From Mactromeris polynyma (taxonomy: Eukaryota > Mollusca > Bivalvia > Venerida > Mactridae), in NCBI GenBank assembly GCA_032209605.1, contig JASFXZ010000001.1, positions 29,144,619-29,208,618 of the forward strand: a DNA stretch of 64,000 bases. The letters run 5' to 3'. Every line of letters begins with the position of its first letter. Positions within the stretch are counted from its first letter, which is position 1. Below are positions 10,601-22,850 of the stretch, piece by piece. A model generated the notes under the pieces. That model made no database searches, was not told the origin of the DNA, and saw only the letters and a program-made list of their open reading frames with translations. Position numbers and translations under genes: made by a program.

Positions 10601-11243
10601 TTATAATACTGCAAAGAAAAATCCAGTAATTTCATTGGTTAAAGGCTCGCGTATAGGATTCTATATACACGGCGCTGACAGGGTATATGACGTTTTTCCC
10701 TTCATGCGCCTCGCGACAATTTTCGCTGACAGCTCGACTCGAAAACTTTCATCTCTTGATATCCGCAAGTTACTAGAAATTGACAATTGATTTTCATACA
10801 TGATTCAATAAATATAGAACAGAGTACATGTGTGCTAGTATTATTATTCAAAACGATAGATTTTTTAAGGTTTGAGCCAAATTCAGTTCGATAAAGTCCA
10901 TGAGATCAGACGCTTGAAAATAAAAATTGGAGTGCAAGCGCGCGCTTAACCATGTGTATTGAGGTACCCTACGGGGTTATGCAATTAATTTTCAGGCATT
11001 ATAACGTGTGAGTGAAATAAAAGAAATTTGATATACAACAAGTAATTCCCGATATATTTTTAAAGGAATACGTTTTAATAACTGATATTTTACAAAACTA
11101 ATAATAATACTCTAAACAATTTTATGAACCAAAAACACCAAAAATACACAGATCTAATTATTAGATATAGAGAGCTAGGCATCGAAACATTGCTTGTTTA
11201 ACTAAATTCGTATGAAAACATGGAATTGCAGTATTATAAATTC
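10601..11243. repeat. Insertion specific to unit A, with 14-bp inverted ends
   Basis: Relative to unit C (49808-49900) about 785 bp are inserted here. TTATAATACTGCAA at 10601-10614 is exactly inverted at 11226-11239. No gene is seen; the open frame at 10482-10790 runs across the boundary with the preceding transposon and is not considered real. Confidence 0.45.
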
Positions 11244-11382
11244 GTTATACAGGTTGTTGACAGGGTATATGGGGGAATATAACCAGTCTGCGATTCATAT
11301 AACCCTCGGCTAACGCCTCGGGTTATATGGCACACAAACTGGTTATATTCCCCCCATATACCCTGTCAACAACCTGTATAAC
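11244..11382. repeat. Long foldback: 44/45-bp arms with nested inner stem
   Basis: The left arm 11244-11287 and right arm 11338-11382 are complementary except for one extra base in a G/C run. Inside the 50-nt loop, CATATAACCC (11296-11305) is complementary to GGGTTATATG (11320-11329). It is found only in unit A. Confidence 0.9.
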
Positions 11383-11487
11383 TAATAATATACGTCTCCA
11401 TGAGAAATTGTCTAATCTGTAAATTATTTTTTTACGCTGAAGTCATTGCATGGTAAAAATCGAAATATATGTGACACACGTTGATTA

Positions 11488-11661
11488 CAGTAAAACCTCA
11501 AGTATACGAACACCCTTGGGACCGTTGAAAAGTGGTATTATTATTGAGGTGGTCTTAATATTAAGATTGAATAAAGAGCAAAACAGAGGAATGGACTTAT
11601 AATGTTTTCTAATTTTGAAGTGGTCTTATTATTGAGGTGGTCTTTAAGTGAGAGTTTTTTG
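11488..11661. repeat. MITE, CAGTAAAACCTC family
   Basis: It begins CAGTAAAACCTCAAG after TA and ends AGAGTTTTTTG before TA. The orthologous insertion in unit C is 49954-50128, which is almost identical. Confidence 0.7.
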
Positions 11662-11847
11662 TATTCAATAAAAACTGACACACAAGCGTTCATTATACAA
11701 ATGAATGTAACATCATACGATTCAATAACAATAAATAATAACATATCGATTAGTGTCAATATTTGACAATATACAGTAAAACTTCGAAACCTCGAACAGT
11801 TTTGGCTCGAACACAGTAGATACCTCAAACAGGTGCTTAAGTCTTTG

Positions 11848-13230
11848 CTACACTCTACACAGCAAAATACAACAACAACAACATATTTTGCGACACCTAA
11901 CGAGCTGTATAGAATACAAAAAGAGCGGGCTGGTGAGAAGTGATTCTCGCCACGTTGAGCTCAAACCACTCTCTGTTTCAGTCCAGCAGCCCGTCACCTG
12001 ACTGCCTTTATGACTCTCTATGTAACCCCCAAATCCAGCTCCACTGGCGTCACAATATACGATAAAGTCATTTTGCTCAATAGCATCACTTTCTTGTACA
12101 TAATCCTTCATTTTAACGGAAATCAATTTTCTGATGTTCTCCTTCCAAACGCATGAGAACTAACTCTTACAGGTGCCTCCCAATTAGCTCTGCTGAGTAT
12201 ACAATCATACATCGACCTTGATCTAAATCTAGCTAAAGCTCCGATCACGCTTTGCATGGAAATCAACTGACCCACCAGACAAGCCAATTTTCTTACTGGA
12301 ATAATGATCTCACCGTTACTTATGCAAACCAAAATTTCGTTCAATAACGTTTCAAATCTCATCAAACGGTCTTTAGTTATTAACAGTAAACATGACACTG
12401 TGTCCCAAACATACCCTAACCAAACTATGTACTGAGTTGGATTCCATATACACTTATTTTCGGCAATAAGAAAACCAAAATCCGTCAAATCTGTGTGAGT
12501 AAAATTTGAAAGCTTTAAAGCAGAACCAAATGTATCGCCACCGCCAATACCGTCATCCAAAAATAAAATAACCCTGTGACCAAGAGAACGCCACTTTGTT
12601 AAGACAACCCTTAATAACTTTGTGAAAATGTAACCCGCAGTTGATAAACCAAATGGAAGCACGTTAAAAACATAATAACGCACTTTTCCCTCATGCTCAA
12701 AATGCCATGAAAATCCAAAAAAAATTCTGTGATCATTGAAAATCATGATGTGATGATATGCACTTCGAATATCAAATGAGAACAAAAAATCTCCAATGAA
12801 AAACATATTTCTAGCAACAGACTGGTCCTCAAAACAACATTTATATTTGAACTAGTCTAAATTGATATAACGACAATCTAAAACCAGTCTAGGTTTGCCT
12901 GTTTTCCCATAAGCAACAGTCAGCGGATTTGCTATCAAGGGAGGTGATTTAACCTCCGAAATACAACCTTTCATGATTAAATTCTCAATTTCGCCTTGGA
13001 CAAATGACGGACTATCACGTGATGACTTGTTATTCCTTAACAATATGCCTGTCGGAACATTTCTAAATTTGTAACCATTCTTAACTACATCTAACAAATA
13101 TTCTGAAGCCCCTGCATTTTCCCAATGCTCCGTACAGCTTTTAAGCCTATCCATTTTTCTAAAACATTGTGGAAACTTTCCAACGGTAAACAAATTTGTT
13201 AATTTATTGAATTCTAAATCTAAAAAAGTT
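11848..13230 (-). pseudogene. DIRS-like retroelement: reverse transcriptase and RNase H, decayed
   Basis: On the minus strand, frames at 12852-13193 and 12123-12806 are one reading frame split by a single in-frame TAG (12852-12854). They carry reverse transcriptase blocks including SFDIRSAYHH, the LPFGLSTAG block and the active-site motif ILFLDDGIGG, whose FLDDG form is typical of DIRS1-type enzymes. A frameshift near 12126 leads to 11848-12126, which holds the RNase H start (VYCDASGAGFGGYI) and ends early. No tyrosine recombinase or methyltransferase-like domain follows, so the 3' part is missing. It is not functional. Confidence 0.75.
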
Positions 13231-13289
13231 CATTTGACTTTAGCAAAATTTATAAAAAACGCATTTAACATTAGAAACAACGGAGAAAT

Positions 13290-13568
13290 TTGATGTACTG
13301 TATGTATGAATTATTTTTACATATTCTATCTGTCTGCACAATGATATTTTGATGTAATTAAAATTGTATATGTATGTATGTACGATGAAAGTAGTTAAAT
13401 TGTTAATGTAATATTATTGAATTGCACTAATAATTGTGTATATATGTATGCAATCTCTTTGAGAATATTGTAGCCATGTTTTGCATGTGCTGTTGTATAT
13501 ATTGTATTGTTTAGGCCAATGACAATGCTTATTGTCGATATGCCAATAAACTTGAGTTGAGTTGAGTT
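13290..13568 (+). repeat. Retroposon 3' end with TTGAG tail, inserted in the DIRS-like relic
   Basis: AT-rich sequence ends CCAATAAACTTGAG, followed by tandem TTGAG. It interrupts the gag-like frame, which resumes at 13569. The left boundary is uncertain. A pentanucleotide tail is typical of some non-LTR retroposons. Confidence 0.55.
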
Positions 13569-14338
13569 ATCCACAGGTGTCAAATTATTTGTCGATTTCT
13601 GTTTTACACAATTGAAATTCTCAACAATAGATTGCAAAATACTTGTACTTATCTGGCTTTCCTTATTAGCCAAACTGCCCACCGGTAAGACCGTCTTACA
13701 ATCCGACCGCCAATGACCTTGTAGACCACACCGGAAACACGTGCCCGGCTTCCTCGTGGTGGGAGTCTGCATCTGCACACCATAACTTTTAGGAGCCGAC
13801 TGCGTGGCCGTGGACGATTCTACGCTGGAATTATTACGATACGGTGCGAAGCGCCGAGATCTCTGACGCCTCTCCTGCAACGACTTCCGGTCCGCTCTCA
13901 CCTGGGCTCGGTATATTTTCTTCTCGTCGTCGGAGTTGTCGGCTAACGGATTCGCTTCATACTCATGCACAACACGCCACCCACTTTCAGAAAGTATGCA
14001 AGTTTTATTAGCTTTTGACGATGTGAAACAATGTCTATACCTTCGGAAATTTTCCGCTGCGCTGTAAGTAAAGCGTCACTTGGCTCGCTTCTGCCCACGT
14101 CGCGGAGAAAACCGTCCGCTTCTCTAAGCTTATCAAGCACCCGAGCATTTACTTTGTGCTGTTCTTCGTTTCCCTTTTTCTGAAAAGAATATTTAACATT
14201 CACAACTAAGTTTTCTTGAATTCGAGAAATTTGACATTGAGATATCTGACGCTGAGAATCCATTATTTTCTGCTCAAATGTAGATAATTTTGATGAAACC
14301 AATTCTTCAATTTTAGAAAGAAGCTCATTTTCACTCAT
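13569..14338 (-). pseudogene. DIRS-like retroelement: gag-like protein, decayed
   Basis: Two minus-strand frames (13943-14338, starting MSENELLSKIEELVSSKL, and 13395-13970) are parts of one protein separated by a frameshift near 13970. The first has a coiled-coil-like start. The second is Arg-rich, with a CCHC zinc knuckle (CFRCGLQGHWRSDC). The frame is interrupted at 13568 by the TTGAG-tailed insertion, and everything the second frame encodes beyond that point comes from the insertion. The order gag-like then reverse transcriptase fits DIRS-type elements. Confidence 0.65.
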
Positions 14339-14608
14339 TTTCGCCTCGAATAACCACGTGCTCTAAAATACCGGCTGCCAAACAATTTACGATTTGCCTT
14401 GAATGAAGTCGTCCGGTAGAATGACCTAATATATATATCACACATAGCAAAATCATTCACCGTAACATACACACGACTGACCCTCACTGTATGATATACA
14501 GTACGCGGACTTTCAATAAGTTCATATCAAAACTCACTACTGTGTATATATTACGCGTAAGACAACCACTTCACGCTATACTAACGAAACGCGTGAAATA
14601 AATATTCC
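14339..14608 (-). other. 5' leader of the DIRS-like relic
   Basis: Noncoding sequence between the gag-like start codon and the point (about 14608) where the host transposon resumes. No clear target duplication was seen at the two junctions, which is compatible with, but not proof of, DIRS-type integration. Confidence 0.4.
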
Positions 14609-15442
14609 CGGCGAAACCCCTTCTTATTTCATATTTTCTAACAGTAGATCACTCGAACAGAGATAGGTCGAACACTCGAACAGGATTTGAGGTCCCTAGC
14701 TATCATTTCATTCATTGTTCACCACAGATAGGTCGAACAGTACAATAATTCACACCTTTCATTGACCGCTTAATATACTTATATGTATTGACGGGTAAGA
14801 TTGGCGACACATGTTATTCGCACTTCGTGATAATTACGTGACAGTTGTACATGTACAGTGGAAACTCCCTAATCCGAACACCCTTCGGACAAACTATAAA
14901 GTTCGGATTAGACGAGATTGAATTGAATGTCCGTAGACAATACATTCTTTCATACTTTGCAGAGTAATTTAAGCTACAATATTTTACAAAATTTATGTAA
15001 ACTTGAAGATTCAATTTATGGCCCAAAATCATAAGTTATAAGAGACCAACATATTTATGCTCCTTTCATAAAAGGAAGATGTGATATGCAAAATACATGC
15101 AGTGTTAAAGATTCGTTGGTATTTGAATTCTTTCAAATGTAAATTAGCAGTATAATTTATTTATTCGTTATAGAAATTGTAGAAAGTTGATTCTTTAGTA
15201 TATGCACCGCTATAGACGCATCTCGTTTAAATAAAACAATGAATATAATTAACTTAAGATTTTGACCTACAGTTCATTCTTAGTACATTTGCACCGGCGA
15301 CTGTCAGTTAGGACATATACGCGTATACCGTAGATGCCTCGAACAGTAGATGACTCGAACTAATTGCTAGGTCCGACGGCAGTTCGAGGTTTCGAAGTTT
15401 TACTGTAGTAGAGAAAATTGAACATCTGCTTCGAAAATATTG

Positions 15443-15864
15443 CAGCAGACATCACGTATTGCCTACAGCAGACATCACGTATTGCCTACAGCAGACATCA
15501 CGTATTGCCTACAGCAGACATCACGTATTGCCTACAGCAGACATCACGTATTGCATACGGCAGACATAACGTATTGCCTACAGCAGACATCACGTATTGC
15601 CTACAGCAGACATCACGTATTGCCTACAGCAGACATCACGTATTGCCTACGGCAGACATTACGTATTGCCTACAGCAGACATCACGTATTTCCTACGGTA
15701 GACATTACGTATTGCATGCAACAGACATTACGTATTGCATACAGCAGACATTACGTATTGCATACGGCAGACATAACGTATTGCCTACAGCAGACATCAC
15801 GTATTGCATACGGCAGACATAAAGTATTGCCTACAGCAGACATCACGTATTGCCTACGGAAGAC
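15443..15864. repeat. 23-bp minisatellite, about 18 copies
   Basis: Unit CAGACATCACGTATTGCCTA plus three bases, with minor variants. Because 23 is not a multiple of three and the unit has no stop, all three forward frames read the same cyclic 23-residue peptide, producing overlapping open frames (15418-15822, 15440-15889) that are artefacts. Paralogous arrays have about 3 (27766), 1 (50273) and 18 (60900) copies. Confidence 0.95.
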
Positions 15865-16015
15865 CGGTAGTGACATTCACATTTCGTAATTTCTCTCCTA
15901 AAAATATTTAATTCGTGAAAATCACGATTTCAGCATCAAGAATTCACGATTTCTACTTCAAGAAATCAATATTTCCAAGAAGAGAATTAATGAATTGTGA
16001 ATGTCACCATCGGTG
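15865..16015. repeat. Hairpin-like element next to the minisatellite
   Basis: The left end CCGGTAGTGACATTCACAT is nearly the reverse complement of the right end GTGAATGTCACCATCGG. Between them are internal repeats of AATTCACGATTT and its inverse. The hairpin adjoins the minisatellite in all four units. Tandem core plus terminal stem resembles nonautonomous Helitron-like or 'pearl' elements of bivalves; this assignment is a guess. Confidence 0.55.
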
Positions 16016-16912
16016 TTCCATATATACCTAATACGGTGCACATAGCAAGGCCCCACTCTGTCCGAATGGATGACTAGTGTATAAGGAAGACTACATGCGT
16101 ATTCATAAATTATTAAATTTCTTAAACCAGATTAGTGTTAAACAGTTTAATAAGTTTAGTTATTTATGAAGACAAATGCAATACTTTATTTATATGATAA
16201 AGTGTCCCAGCAAACACCTGACGTCAATACGACGTTGTCGTAACGTTGGATAATCGTCGGAAGCGTGTATAAATTTTCATCTGATATATAGACCTATATG
16301 GTTACCATAATTTTATACAAATAGTAGTATTTAAACTCTACCATAATAATAAAACTGTGAATTATTACAGATATTTGTCATAATGCTTTATTTAAAAGGA
16401 CTCGACTCCAGATTCTAAATTGCAAAAATAATAAATTGTTTCAAAAACCTATTTTTATCGTCTTGTTCGTTCGATGACAGTAAAATAAGATAATTGAATG
16501 ATTAACATAATCGAAAAGTAATGAAATTACGCCAGTTTTTTACATTTTTCCTTTGCAAAATCTACTGCGTTAATAACGGTATAAAAATTAATCAAAGGAC
16601 TGAAGGTCCTGAGAGGCGCTTCCAAGGCCAGAAAGTACGTTTTCCATATCATTGGAAGGTGAATATTTTCAATAAATAAACAAGCGCAACACACCATCGC
16701 TGCATAGTGAAGTATATGTTTAGTAATTTGATCATCCCCCAATAAAGAACAATGTAAGGTCAATATATTTAGATATGTTTTTTATGTTTGACCTGTTAGT
16801 GTGACCTTAACCTTTTTGCTACAGACACGGAACTTTCACGATAAATGAGGTCACCATGGTGAACATTGGTGCAAAGGAATTCGGAAATCCCAAATAAATA
16901 AGATGTTTTCGA
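16016..16912. other. Duplicated noncoding block common to all units
   Basis: This matches 28000-28678 plus 29191-29427, 50450-51375, and 61480-62190 plus 62698-62932. It contains CAGCAAACACCTGACGTCA followed by an AACGTTGG-rich repeat, shortened here relative to 28196-28290. No conserved protein frame was found. Confidence 0.5.
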
Positions 16913-19640
16913 CTCATTCTTTTGACATTTGACCTCCAATCTGACCCTTCAGCTACAAACATTGGTCTTGAGCATGACATGCCATCTAATCATTGCAAAC
17001 ATTTATGCCACGTTATTTCAAAATCCCTCAATAAATAACATATGGTTGGTCTATAATGTAAGTCAAATCAATAATATACAGCTACGCCGTAAAAACACAT
17101 ACCATCATTATATTGTGTGCACTTATATCTATACAATTTATGAAATGGCCATCTTGCCAAAAGTGAATCTCATGATTCCGCAATATTAACGCTTGCGGAA
17201 AACATACAAAAATGATTTTAACAAAAGAGAAAAAACAATCGAGAGGACTTTTTATTCCAATGTTATACAGCAGGTTCTACATGTTGTGGTTATTACTGAT
17301 CATTTATGCATCAACCTATGTTGAAATTAATTTGTTTCAATTACAGTTACTTTGAATTGAGGTTGAAATTTGTAAACAATTACCTTCCAAAAGTACTTTC
17401 AGTACTTTGATCATAATATGATCAGCCATGAGAGTTTTGGTCCAAATGGGGTATCTGGGCGAAAATGAGTTATTTGCATATTCTTGTGCTTCGACCTCCG
17501 TAGAATGACCAGAAATGGTAAATTTTTGGAATAGACCCGTTCTTATGGAAAAAAAAATGATTTTAGTAACATCACCATAACAACCAAATGCAGTATATTT
17601 CAGTTTTTATTGTCATTTATTGACAGATAATTAATAACACATTTCCACAACACAACAGTTTTTACCATAAAATTTGGTATATACCTGCATTATTTATATA
17701 CGTTAATTGTTTCTGTGATCTTAATACAAAAAATCCATAATTATGCCCACAATATCATTCTTACAAGGATTTCAATAATATCTATGTCAAGATATTAATG
17801 AGAAACAATGTTTTCAACAGTTTGAATGAAAATAAATGTATTAATATCTATTCATTTGTCTGCTTCGAAGTGTAAATTCGATATGATAGCGTCGAAATAG
17901 CTCTAAATTTGTAGCAAAATTGGGTGCAAGAGGTTATGCAAAAGCATCAAACAAATCCTTCAATCCAGATAGCTCATCCTAATTTAAAGACAACAATGTA
18001 AATCTGGCGATGGATTTCCATTTATTTTTGTATAATACGGAAATGAAAATTAGACAAATATGGTTGCTATGGTAACCAAATTTAAAAAAACAACAACATA
18101 AAAAACATCAAAATATTACTGTTTGAACAACAAATGTAATGCAAATACAGTTTAATGCAACTATAATCCCCATTGGTTTATTACAAAGTACTTCCAAGCA
18201 TTAAATTGTATAAGTTTTCAAAAATGATCACAATAGGCATATCTCAGACAATCAAGTTTCATCAAGTTTTTACTAGATCTTCTACAAATTACGATAACTT
18301 GAACTTAAATATATGTGATAATATATACAAAGTAAACATGTTAAAGCAAAATTTTAATAGTCAGTGAACCTAAGCATACAGAACTGTATCATAAAAAGTG
18401 AATAGAATTTTTGTCTCAACATAAATCCCAGTGTATAACCAGATTTGACTTCCGCCGAGTGATGTGACTTCTACAGAGGGAAGCGTTCCAAACAGGTGAG
18501 TAGTGGTGTCCACTTTCTTACCAATAATTCGTAATTTCGATCTTTCTGTAGGATCTTTTATCGTCTGAACGACGGTGAATCTCTAAATTTACTATAAAAA
18601 CAATACAAAGCGATATCGTTGCGGAATAAAGCTTGTATCTTCCGTTTAAATTTGACATTTAGAAAAAAGTGTAAAAAAATGCCTTAAAATGCTAAAATTT
18701 AAACGTTTTTGCGGTATAATTGAATAGTTTTACTCCATATATCAGAACATATATCATTTACGAACAATTCTAGCAAGTTGCAAGTCTGTCGGTGCTCTTA
18801 AACCGACGTGTTATCCTTCCAAAGGAACCCTGGTATGCACAAATATGATGACGTGTACCGCAGAGTATTTTGCAATGATGACGTTGCCGGCTGAGGATAG
18901 ACAAGTATGGATGCCAATTTCGGCCGAGGAAAACACTTTATAAAACGACGGATTTTTTGCTTTTCTATTCGTTTTTATACCCGATAAAGCAAGGAATGCT
19001 TAGAAGAATCAATGCTAATCGCCAACGATTAATAAAGGCGTTCTTCGACGTCATGCACGTTTGCGATTCATTGATATTCATTTTTGATAGTCTTTCGGTT
19101 CAACCAGAAATGGCATGAATGCTTTAGAAGTGAATGTATGCATATAATTCCTTCTAGATGTTCTCCATATAATATCTGAAGTGGGTCGGTGTACTTTCAA
19201 TGCTTTATCTAGATATTTCGATACAGTTTCATCCCCTATTTTTTACACATCATAGTACCAAAAAAGAATCTTTTGCAATTCAACTCTATATAAGTCTATA
19301 TTTCAAAGTTAGACTTATGACAGTCAGTCTGAAAACATAAGTCTACTTTTTGTAGACTTAGATGGTTATAAACCAATAAGGCTGCACTCATACAGTACAG
19401 ACGACAATAAATCATATTATGTATTTGACTTTCCAAAACATTCTTAAGCAGTTACTAACTCAGGCTGAGTGACCGTAAGTATCTACTTATCGCACTGATG
19501 TGTTATTAACACATTGCACTCAAACCCAATAACTACTTACAAATCGCTTAATTACCATACACTCTCAAAGAAAATGGACCAAAAAGAATATTCAGCGCTC
19601 CTTTGACATTTTCATGCAGTTTCCACACTCAGTTTTTCAA
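16913..19640. other. Block X, first copy; no gene recognised
   Basis: About 2.7 kb matched by 51376-54165 and absent after genes B and D. The best splice-like signal is CAAACAG followed by GTGAGT (near 18492-18502), but the preceding frame has stops. No domain was recognised; it may hold an old gene remnant or plain intergenic DNA. Confidence 0.5.
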
Positions 19641-19825
19641 TATCAGAATAATAGGAGTAAATGTTGTGAGTTGAGATTCGAGTCCTGAGTGTAAGTAACC
19701 GTTATAAACCAACGTACGCTTAAAATCTTGCAGGAATTGTTTTATGAAGCTGTTATCCATTTCTTCTTCGACGTGTACTTATCTTGCAGAGGAATGATTG
19801 GCACAGAACTCCTATCAAATAAGTA

Positions 19826-20020
19826 CAGTAAAATCTCACATAAAGACCGCCTCAATAAGAAGACCATCTCAATAAGAAAACCATCTCAAAATTAAGACCA
19901 CAATTTTCAAGTCCGTTTTCATTGTTTTGCTCTTTATTCAACTTCAATATTAAGACCACCTAGAAAAGAAAACTAGTTTTCAAGTGTCCCAATGGTAGTC
20001 TTATTACTGAGGTTTAACTT
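19826..20020. repeat. MITE, CAGTAAAATCTC variant
   Basis: A near-palindromic element of about 195 bp preceded by TA, with both halves carrying GACCACCTCAATAAGA-like motifs. The right terminus is mutated. Paralogous insertions are at 31628-31824 and 54329-54523. Confidence 0.75.
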
Positions 20021-21560
20021 TAGATAGATAGATTTATTTCTGTATCAGATGCATATATACATGGTAATAAGAACAACTTGTTTCATTAAAAACACACATA
20101 AGTTACAAAAACCATACCACCCACATTCGTACTAAGGATAACACAAAAAGAGAAAATATCCCTCATTTCCATTGTGGTCCTTGTCATGGATGGTGTGACA
20201 TTGAGAGGCATGAAATTTCTATCGCTGGCAAAACATTGTAATTCTATCACAGACAATAATTTTGAAAGACAATTATATTTTGAATAAAAGTGACAGGCCA
20301 ATTACAATCTCAAGTAAAAACTAGAAAAGAGCAGAATAACAGAATATTGGTTTTGATTTATGAATTGAATGGGAAACTATGACATAAAATGCTTAAAAAC
20401 ATAGATATACACTTGTACATTATTATCGAAAAAAATGCTTATATAAGTAACTTGAATGTGGTATTTGATAAGAATTAATTTTGCATTTTCATCAATGCTT
20501 TTACAAACATATAGTTTAGTATCATTATATAAATGAATGAAACGGGTTTACGTGTTACAAGCAAGTTGATTTTTTTAAGGCAAACACATTGTAAGTCCAT
20601 GCTGTGTGAATGGTATGTAATGTAAATTATTTGTGTCACATACATGATTACCATATATGTGCCTATCTATGACAATACGCATGAGTTTTGAGCAATTTGG
20701 ATTTTGTATTGAAAAATGCGTTTTTATTATACAATGGGCTGTAGCAAGGCTAATAATCTTTGTCTAAATCACACGTTTTTAGGCAAATAGTCTTGAAGGT
20801 GAGGAAAGTTAAATAGCAAAGACCTCAGAAAAGATTACCGTTCCGCCATTACGTCAACTTCGACAACAAGTAACAAGAACCCTGGTAGGCAACCCAGCCA
20901 TCTTCGCAATCCGTTGCTTTAATTCCTTTAATTCAGTAGTAACCAATGTTAGTATTCGATATTTACATTGTTTCAGTTTATACATTTATTGCGATCAAAC
21001 TGTGGGATCAATTACACTTAATTAAAGCTTAATTACTTCCTGGCAAAACAACAACAAAGAGTAGCATGTTGATCCTACAAATGACACGTTTAACAAGTAC
21101 CCGTATGCATTTCTCCACCTTTTAAGTATTATTTTGTAAAAGTGTAGCCTTGGAGTTATAAGATATTTCAAATACCTAATATTTTCATTGATGGGGATTC
21201 CTTTGTCAAATAATCCTTCGTGTCGACATTGAAGACCGGTCGGTTGATAAACAAATGTGCACATCAGTCATAGACCCTGCTGGATTTTGCGACGTATGAT
21301 ATATACGTGTATATATGATCTATATAACTGTAAGTCAAACCAGTATTACAGTATTCAAAACAACCACAACGATAACTTACTAGAATACCCTATAGACAGT
21401 AGGAATACAAGCCAGTATAACTTCGACATGATGTCTTCAATCTCGTCTGATCTCGTTCACTACACACAGTTGGACTAGATTCTATCAGAGATTACAGCAG
21501 GGGTGGGAGGCTCAGATACAACACAGATATTGAACCTCGTCACAAACAATCATTTCATGT
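20021..21560. other. Duplicated noncoding block
   Basis: Equivalent to 1007-2748, with a deletion of roughly 170-190 bp that removed most of the lectin exon (see 20868-20916). Short minus-strand open frames (20086-20301, 21022-21264) have stops or changes in the paralogues. Confidence 0.5.
20868..20916 (-). pseudogene. Truncated C-type lectin N-terminal exon
   Basis: Only the start of the exon remains (minus-strand codons for D-C-E-D-G-W-V-A-Y). The second half and the GTAAGT donor seen at 2015-2100 and 32590-32675 are deleted. Block X, which lies downstream on this strand, has no lectin 3' exon, so this exon is an orphan. Confidence 0.65.
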
Positions 21561-21790
21561 AATGGGGACCGGTTAGTGAATACCTCTTCTTCCTAATACA
21601 GTGAAAACTCTCCTGAGCGTCCCACTAGTGTGCAACAACCTCACTTCAACAACATGATCAATCTGTCAGGTAGTAACACTGTACTATCTATTCAACCTCT
21701 TCAGAGCAACAACCTACTATCTTCAACAACACTATCGATATGTCCGGTCGTAAGAATTTACTATTTATTTAACCCCTTCAGAGCATCAAC
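21561..21790. repeat. 74-bp satellite, short array
   Basis: About three units of the 2749-3520 repeat, beginning after TAATGGGGACCGGTTAGTGAA. Confidence 0.75.
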
Positions 21791-22497
21791 TTCTCAACAA
21801 CAGCCAACCTTTGCATCTTCCAAAGGGTCTTGCTGTGAAGAGGTCATGTTGTGCAGTGTAGGACTACTAAAGTGGCAACCAACTCGCACCGATGTGAAAT
21901 TTCTTTTACACATTCACCCTGACCACGGAAAAAAAGGTTTTCTCTATGTATACAAGTTTAGTTATTCATTGACAAACGAACATGGCAAGAAAATCAGTTG
22001 AGTTTTGTTGAAAGTGTACATGTTGGAATTAGTCATATAGCCAGTACGAGGGGGAGCTTATTGAAGTTTTACATTGTAACGTGGGTTTGGTCAATACAAC
22101 ATCAAGAAAACAGACGGATGCGGTCAGATTACAGTAAAACAGTACGCTTTTTCTCGAATCATTGGACAAACTGTAGTATTTTAGGTCAAACTCTCATTAG
22201 TCGTACAAGAAACATATATGATCTGGCACTGGGTACATCGCTTCTTTAGACATGTATAATTTCATACAAATAAGCTGGCTATCTCAACACTCCATATATA
22301 TTCAACATTAAAAGCCGTACATGCCGTAAATACCATACTTTTTTCCGTACCGGTCAGCACCAAACTTGAACATCTAGCATTGAATGTGTCCATGGTGACT
22401 ATACGTTGGAGTACTTGTTTGAGTCGTATGATAGAAGTGATGAAGATGAAGAATTCACGCATATATTACTGGCTTATTAGCTTATCAAACAAAAAAT

Positions 22498-22850
22498 GTT
22501 AGTTCGTTTTTATTGGGCTTAACGCCAGTCTTAACTCTACCCAGTTTTCTTGAAATTAATTATCAACCAGTACTAACATGCCCATCCCTAAAGCAGCTGA
22601 CAACTTCTCCATATGAATCAGAGATGGATGACAAATGACCGTACCCAAATGCCACGGGAGAAATTAATAGCCTGTCTCGACCGGGAATCGAACCTGGACC
22701 TCCAGGATGATAGCCCGGCACACTACTAACTGGGTTCATGACCGTACCCAATTGTCACGTGAGGATATAGCCTTTTCCGACCGGGAATCGAACCTCGACC
22801 TCCATGATAATAGCCCGGCACACTACGTACTTGGCTCACCGGGCATGTCT
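22498..22850 (-). repeat. SINE with two tandem tRNA-like heads
   Basis: Same element as 4195-5262, with two heads (B boxes near 22690 and 22790). The outer head ends at the GCCCGGTGAGCC-type start near 22845. Confidence 0.8.

Larger units (their letters stand above)
11774..15405. mobile_element. Tigger/pogo-like element carrying a nested retroelement
   Basis: The 3632-bp element has the same termini (CAGTAAAACTTCGAAACCTC and its inverse) and a TA duplication (11772-11773, 15406-15407). The uninterrupted site survives in the other three units as CAATATAG(T/T)AGAG-like sequence (near 27722, 50235, 60856), proving insertion at a TA. Its ends match the elements at 9644-10558 and 45666-47424. About 11840-14608 is a foreign DIRS-like piece; without it the element would be under 1 kb. 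Confidence 0.8.

Noticed and set aside
15443..15864. CRISPR-like regular repeats
   Set aside because: There are no spacers; the repeat is contiguous, and the context is an animal nuclear genome.
15418..15889. Long overlapping open frames in several frames, repeat-peptide gene
   Set aside because: They follow from a 23-bp stop-free tandem unit; the same cyclic peptide appears in all three frames and copy number varies from 1 to 18 between paralogues.
22262..22462. Minus-strand frame seen in three units
   Set aside because: It is broken in unit A, has no recognisable domain, and similarity is explained by recent duplication.
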